Assembly: GCA_030638785.1 (NCBI GenBank)
Contig: DAOWDY010000199.1
Coordinates: 1-7,358 of the forward strand
DNA from: Candidatus Thorarchaeota archaeon
GTDB lineage: Archaea > Asgardarchaeota > Thorarchaeia > Thorarchaeales > Thorarchaeaceae
Reading direction: 5' to 3'
Length of the DNA stretch: 7,358 nucleotides
The position numbers and the translations under genes are program-made. Under the pieces are notes generated by a model. It made no database searches. It was not told the DNA's origin and saw nothing but the letters and a program-made list of their open reading frames with translations. Within the stretch, counting starts at the first letter, position 1. Each line of letters starts with the position of its first letter. Below are positions 5,348 to 7,358 of the stretch, piece after piece.

Positions 5348-6724
5348 TTATTGTAGTTCCTTGGCCCTAGTGTACGCAGACTCCATCTCATTGCTCATTG
5401 CTGAGGGAATTGCGGTCTTTCCTGTAATGTCGCCTTCCTTTCTACGAATGAAAACATACAGAAGAGTGACATACACAATGTCGAAAGTACGTAGTATCAA
5501 AGTACTTGGAATCGCAGCAAAAACCACAAACAAGACGGTTACTAGGATTGTCAAGAGGACATCGCCGCTTGTAACAAACCATCCAATGACTGCGCCACCA
5601 GCTGCAAAGGAAACGAAGACAAAGAACGCGAGAACACCAAAGCCCCACCTAACAGCTGTTTCCTTGATGATGACATCAACAAAATTCTTCCGTACCAAGT
5701 CCACGCTTCGTTTAATGCCTTTAGTCGCACTGAGTTCTTCTGCTACCATAGCAGGAATTGTGAAGTAGTTGATATAGAACCAAACTATTCCAATAATTCC
5801 ACTCGCCATGTTTCCAGCGAATCTACCGCCTGCTCCTGACTTCCTTGTAAGTGCTTGGATGGCGATTCGGATTAGCATAATAAATACACTCAGGATGCTC
5901 AATACAATGAGCCCCCCAATTACTCCCAAAGATGACTTAACACCATCTCCAAGAGCAGGGTCCTTGCCTCTCATGTAGAGGTATACCATCCCCGATGTAG
6001 TACCATACGAGAAATTGTAGAAGAAGATCGTTACAAATAGATAGAGAACAAGACCGACTCCGAGTGGCCATCCGTTCTCCAATGTGAGATCCTCTGTTCC
6101 TAGGAGAACCTCGAGTGGTGTAAACTGGAAGATAATTCCTGCAAACAGAACCGCTGACACTAATGTGAATATCATTGTCAGGAGCGGTGGCACAAAGACG
6201 CCTTTCTCATCTAAACAAACTTGTCCAGTCAGTTTGATTATCTCTCCAGCTCGTCTTACCCTTTCCTTGAAGACAGTGAAGAGAAGTATTGTAATGAAGA
6301 GAGTGAAAATCCCAGGAATCATGATGGGCCATGAAGTTGCGAGAATCGAGAAGTTCCATCCTGATACTGCAACTAGGAGCAAAACTCCTAACCAAGCCAT
6401 GATATTCATGAATATTGCACCAATGTAGATCAGAGTGCCGCCTAATCTGTTTGCGAGGACTGATGCACCTAATGCAACAAGAATCGTGAATATGATAATT
6501 GCTCCAAGGAATCCGATTACATAGACTAGATTCTCAAGGAAAAAAGTTGGGATTCCTGTTCCATCAATCAGTAGTATGATAGCTGAGCCATATTGTGTCC
6601 AGAGATTACTCAGTGAGTATGCTCCATACGCGATGAATGCTGCAAACACGATGAAGAGACCAGCTATCGCTCCCTTGTGGGATGGATAACTCTCTTTCTC
6701 ATGATAATTGTAAATATCCGTCAC
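5348..6724 (-). CDS. Polytopic membrane protein, DUF6159-like
   Basis: 458 residues with about ten hydrophobic segments, at roughly 19-38, 64-90, 98-120, 128-152, 177-200, 220-240, 262-288, 305-327, 358-384 and 388-412. The second half follows the pattern of the DUF6159 family of archaeal and bacterial membrane proteins: FFYNFSYGTTSGMVYLYMRG, a KDPALGDGVKSSL amphipathic stretch, then WFYINYFTIPAMVAEE and the basic GIKRSVDLVRKNF before the next segment. The first 150 residues add about four more segments, making it longer than a plain DUF6159 protein. Loops such as FKERVRRAGEIIK are positively charged and probably cytoplasmic. The family has no established function; no transport or catalytic motif is visible. 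Start is GTG at 6724, with GGAG about 11 nt upstream. The gene is transcribed alone, divergent from the UspA gene, and ends in a hairpin. Confidence 0.82.
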   Translation of the reverse strand: MTDIYNYHEKESYPSHKGAIAGLFIVFAAFIAYGAYSLSNLWTQYGSAIILLIDGTGIPTFFLENLVYVIGFLGAIIIFTILVALGASVLANRLGGTLIYIGAIFMNIMAWLGVLLLVAVSGWNFSILATSWPIMIPGIFTLFITILLFTVFKERVRRAGEIIKLTGQVCLDEKGVFVPPLLTMIFTLVSAVLFAGIIFQFTPLEVLLGTEDLTLENGWPLGVGLVLYLFVTIFFYNFSYGTTSGMVYLYMRGKDPALGDGVKSSLGVIGGLIVLSILSVFIMLIRIAIQALTRKSGAGGRFAGNMASGIIGIVWFYINYFTIPAMVAEELSATKGIKRSVDLVRKNFVDVIIKETAVRWGFGVLAFFVFVSFAAGGAVIGWFVTSGDVLLTILVTVLFVVFAAIPSTLILRTFDIVYVTLLYVFIRRKEGDITGKTAIPSAMSNEMESAYTRAKELQ

Positions 6725-6740
6725 CTAACAATCAACTCCA

Positions 6741-6758
6741 ATAATAAAGCTAATACTG
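6741..6758 (-). promoter_or_regulatory. AT-rich promoter of the membrane-protein gene
   Basis: The minus strand reads CAGTATTAGCTTTATTAT here, preceded by an A-rich GAAAAAAGG (6762-6770) that could be a TFB-recognition element. Either of two overlapping TATA-like boxes would put transcription start within about 10 nt of the GTG at 6724. Confidence 0.3.
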
Positions 6759-6822
6759 CAACCTTTTTTCCATTTGAAGTTAAATCTTAGCATTCCTGGA
6801 GGCTAAGTGTGCATATCCAACC

Positions 6823-6830
6823 CATTTTTA
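6823..6830 (+). promoter_or_regulatory. TATA-like box for the UspA gene
   Basis: CATTTTTA is centred about 27 nt before the ATG at 6854, the normal distance from an archaeal TATA box to the transcription start. With no Shine-Dalgarno in front of the ATG, this points to a leaderless message. Confidence 0.35.
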
Positions 6831-6853
6831 AGGGAATTTAACGATAGTTTATC

Positions 6854-7324
6854 ATGGAAAATATACTGTACTGTGAACCGGGGAGAATCTTCTGTAGATC
6901 AAAGAAGATTTTGTTAGCAGTTGACGGAAGTGAGAGATCTGCGAGAGCAGCAACAGTCGCTTTCGAAATAGCGGAGATGACTGAGTCTGAGTTGCATATC
7001 ATCCACGTAATTCCAATTCCATCCGTACAGCAATTTGCTGTTATGACTGGCTCCGATGAGCAGGAAACTAAAGTAAAGTATGCAGGAAATGGAAAAGTCC
7101 TGTTAGAAGGCTACAAAGAAGCCGCAGAAAAATATGGCATCAAAGTAGAGCTAATCCTTGAAGAGGGATTGCCCTCTGAGCGAATTGTTTCCTACGCAAA
7201 TGGTTCAGAAATGGATCTGGTAATCATTGGTGCTCGTGGTGCATCTGTTGAAAACCGCAGGACAATGGGAAGTGCCACAGAGAGAGTCATTGAAGGAACT
7301 GATAGCCCCGTGCTTGCAGTGTAA
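6854..7324 (+). CDS. Universal stress protein, UspA family
   Basis: 156 residues, one complete Usp domain from about residue 17. It opens with KKILLAVDGSERSARA (17-32), whose Asp24 is the usual adenine-contacting acid, followed by the helix and the strand ELHIIHVIP. It ends with the nucleotide-binding signature: Gly126 and Gly129 in GARGA, nine residues, then Gly139-Ser140 in MGSATERVI, which fits the G-2x-G-9x-G(S/T) pattern of ATP-binding members. The closing SPVLAV is typical. Such proteins act in the cytoplasm, usually as dimers, in stress and energy-state responses. The first 16 residues form an unusual extension containing two cysteines (Cys7, Cys14); no alternative start lies between it and the domain. 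The ATG lacks a ribosome site and is likely leaderless. It is divergent from the membrane-protein gene. Confidence 0.93.
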   Translation: MENILYCEPGRIFCRSKKILLAVDGSERSARAATVAFEIAEMTESELHIIHVIPIPSVQQFAVMTGSDEQETKVKYAGNGKVLLEGYKEAAEKYGIKVELILEEGLPSERIVSYANGSEMDLVIIGARGASVENRRTMGSATERVIEGTDSPVLAV

Positions 7325-7332
7325 TAGGAGAA

Positions 7333-7358
7333 ATGGAAGTCGAGTCGAGATTATTCGT
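7333..7358 (+). CDS. Possible start of a further gene, cut by window end
   Basis: Nine nucleotides after the UspA stop an ATG opens a frame (MEVESRLF) that runs off the window. AGGAG at 7326-7330 sits directly before it, but only 2 nt away, which is closer than usual. Too little is present to judge product or reality. Confidence 0.2.

Noticed and set aside
5292..5768. Plus-strand frame of 158 codons antisense to the membrane-protein gene
   Set aside because: Rich in Thr, Lys and Ser in the way antisense readings of hydrophobic genes are; the minus strand encodes clear membrane segments.
6084..6428. Plus-strand frame of 114 codons antisense to the membrane-protein gene
   Set aside because: Same reason: an antisense reading with no motif, inside a convincing gene.
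1..7358. CRISPR arrays, transposase genes, tRNA or rRNA genes, phage-type genes
   Set aside because: No regularly spaced repeats, no transposase or integrase motifs, no cloverleaf-like or rRNA-like segments were seen on either strand.

Overview
The window looks archaeal. Start regions carry AT-rich TATA-like boxes about 20-35 nt ahead of the start codon, several genes have no convincing Shine-Dalgarno and would be leaderless, others have a GGAG-type site, and GTG is used as a start. I see no bacterial -35/-10 pairs. Gene content (ACT-like regulator, membrane-anchored zinc ribbon, D-threonine aldolase/D-serine dehydratase-type PLP enzyme, M29 peptidase, DUF6159-like membrane protein, single-domain UspA, remnant of a two-component kinase) fits a mesophilic, kinase-bearing archaeon. 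An Asgard-type lineage is possible, but that is a guess from protein style. No rRNA, tRNA, CRISPR array, insertion sequence or origin was found.

Layout. 1-98: 3' flank with a strong bulged hairpin. 99-515 (-): small protein with an ACT-like C-terminal half. 516-728: divergent promoter region. 729-1109 (+): two membrane segments plus a C-terminal four-cysteine zinc ribbon. Its 3' end overlaps by 21 nt the convergent fold-type III PLP enzyme at 1089-2243 (-). 2296-2950 is the oddest part: an unrecognised protein on the minus strand runs head-on into the C-terminal half of a histidine-kinase ATPase domain on the plus strand. Neither has a credible 5' end, as if a deletion had fused two divergently transcribed genes. 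2992-4212 (+): putative HExxH zinc metallopeptidase, tail to tail (11 nt apart) with an M29-type aminopeptidase at 4224-5237 (-). 5238-5347: spacer with a terminator-like hairpin. 5348-6724 (-): ten-segment membrane protein. 6725-6853: divergent promoter region. 6854-7324 (+): universal stress protein with an intact nucleotide-binding motif. 7325-7358: end of window, possibly the first codons of another gene.

The genes do not form one obvious pathway. Three encode or probably encode amino-acid or peptide catabolic enzymes (PLP enzyme, HExxH protein, M29 enzyme) and the rest are regulatory, stress or membrane proteins. Apart from a possible minus-strand unit (2886 to 1089), each gene appears to be transcribed alone. 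I found no convincing new defence or mobile system. The items most worth following are the kinase/unknown-gene junction and the uncharacterised HExxH protein.
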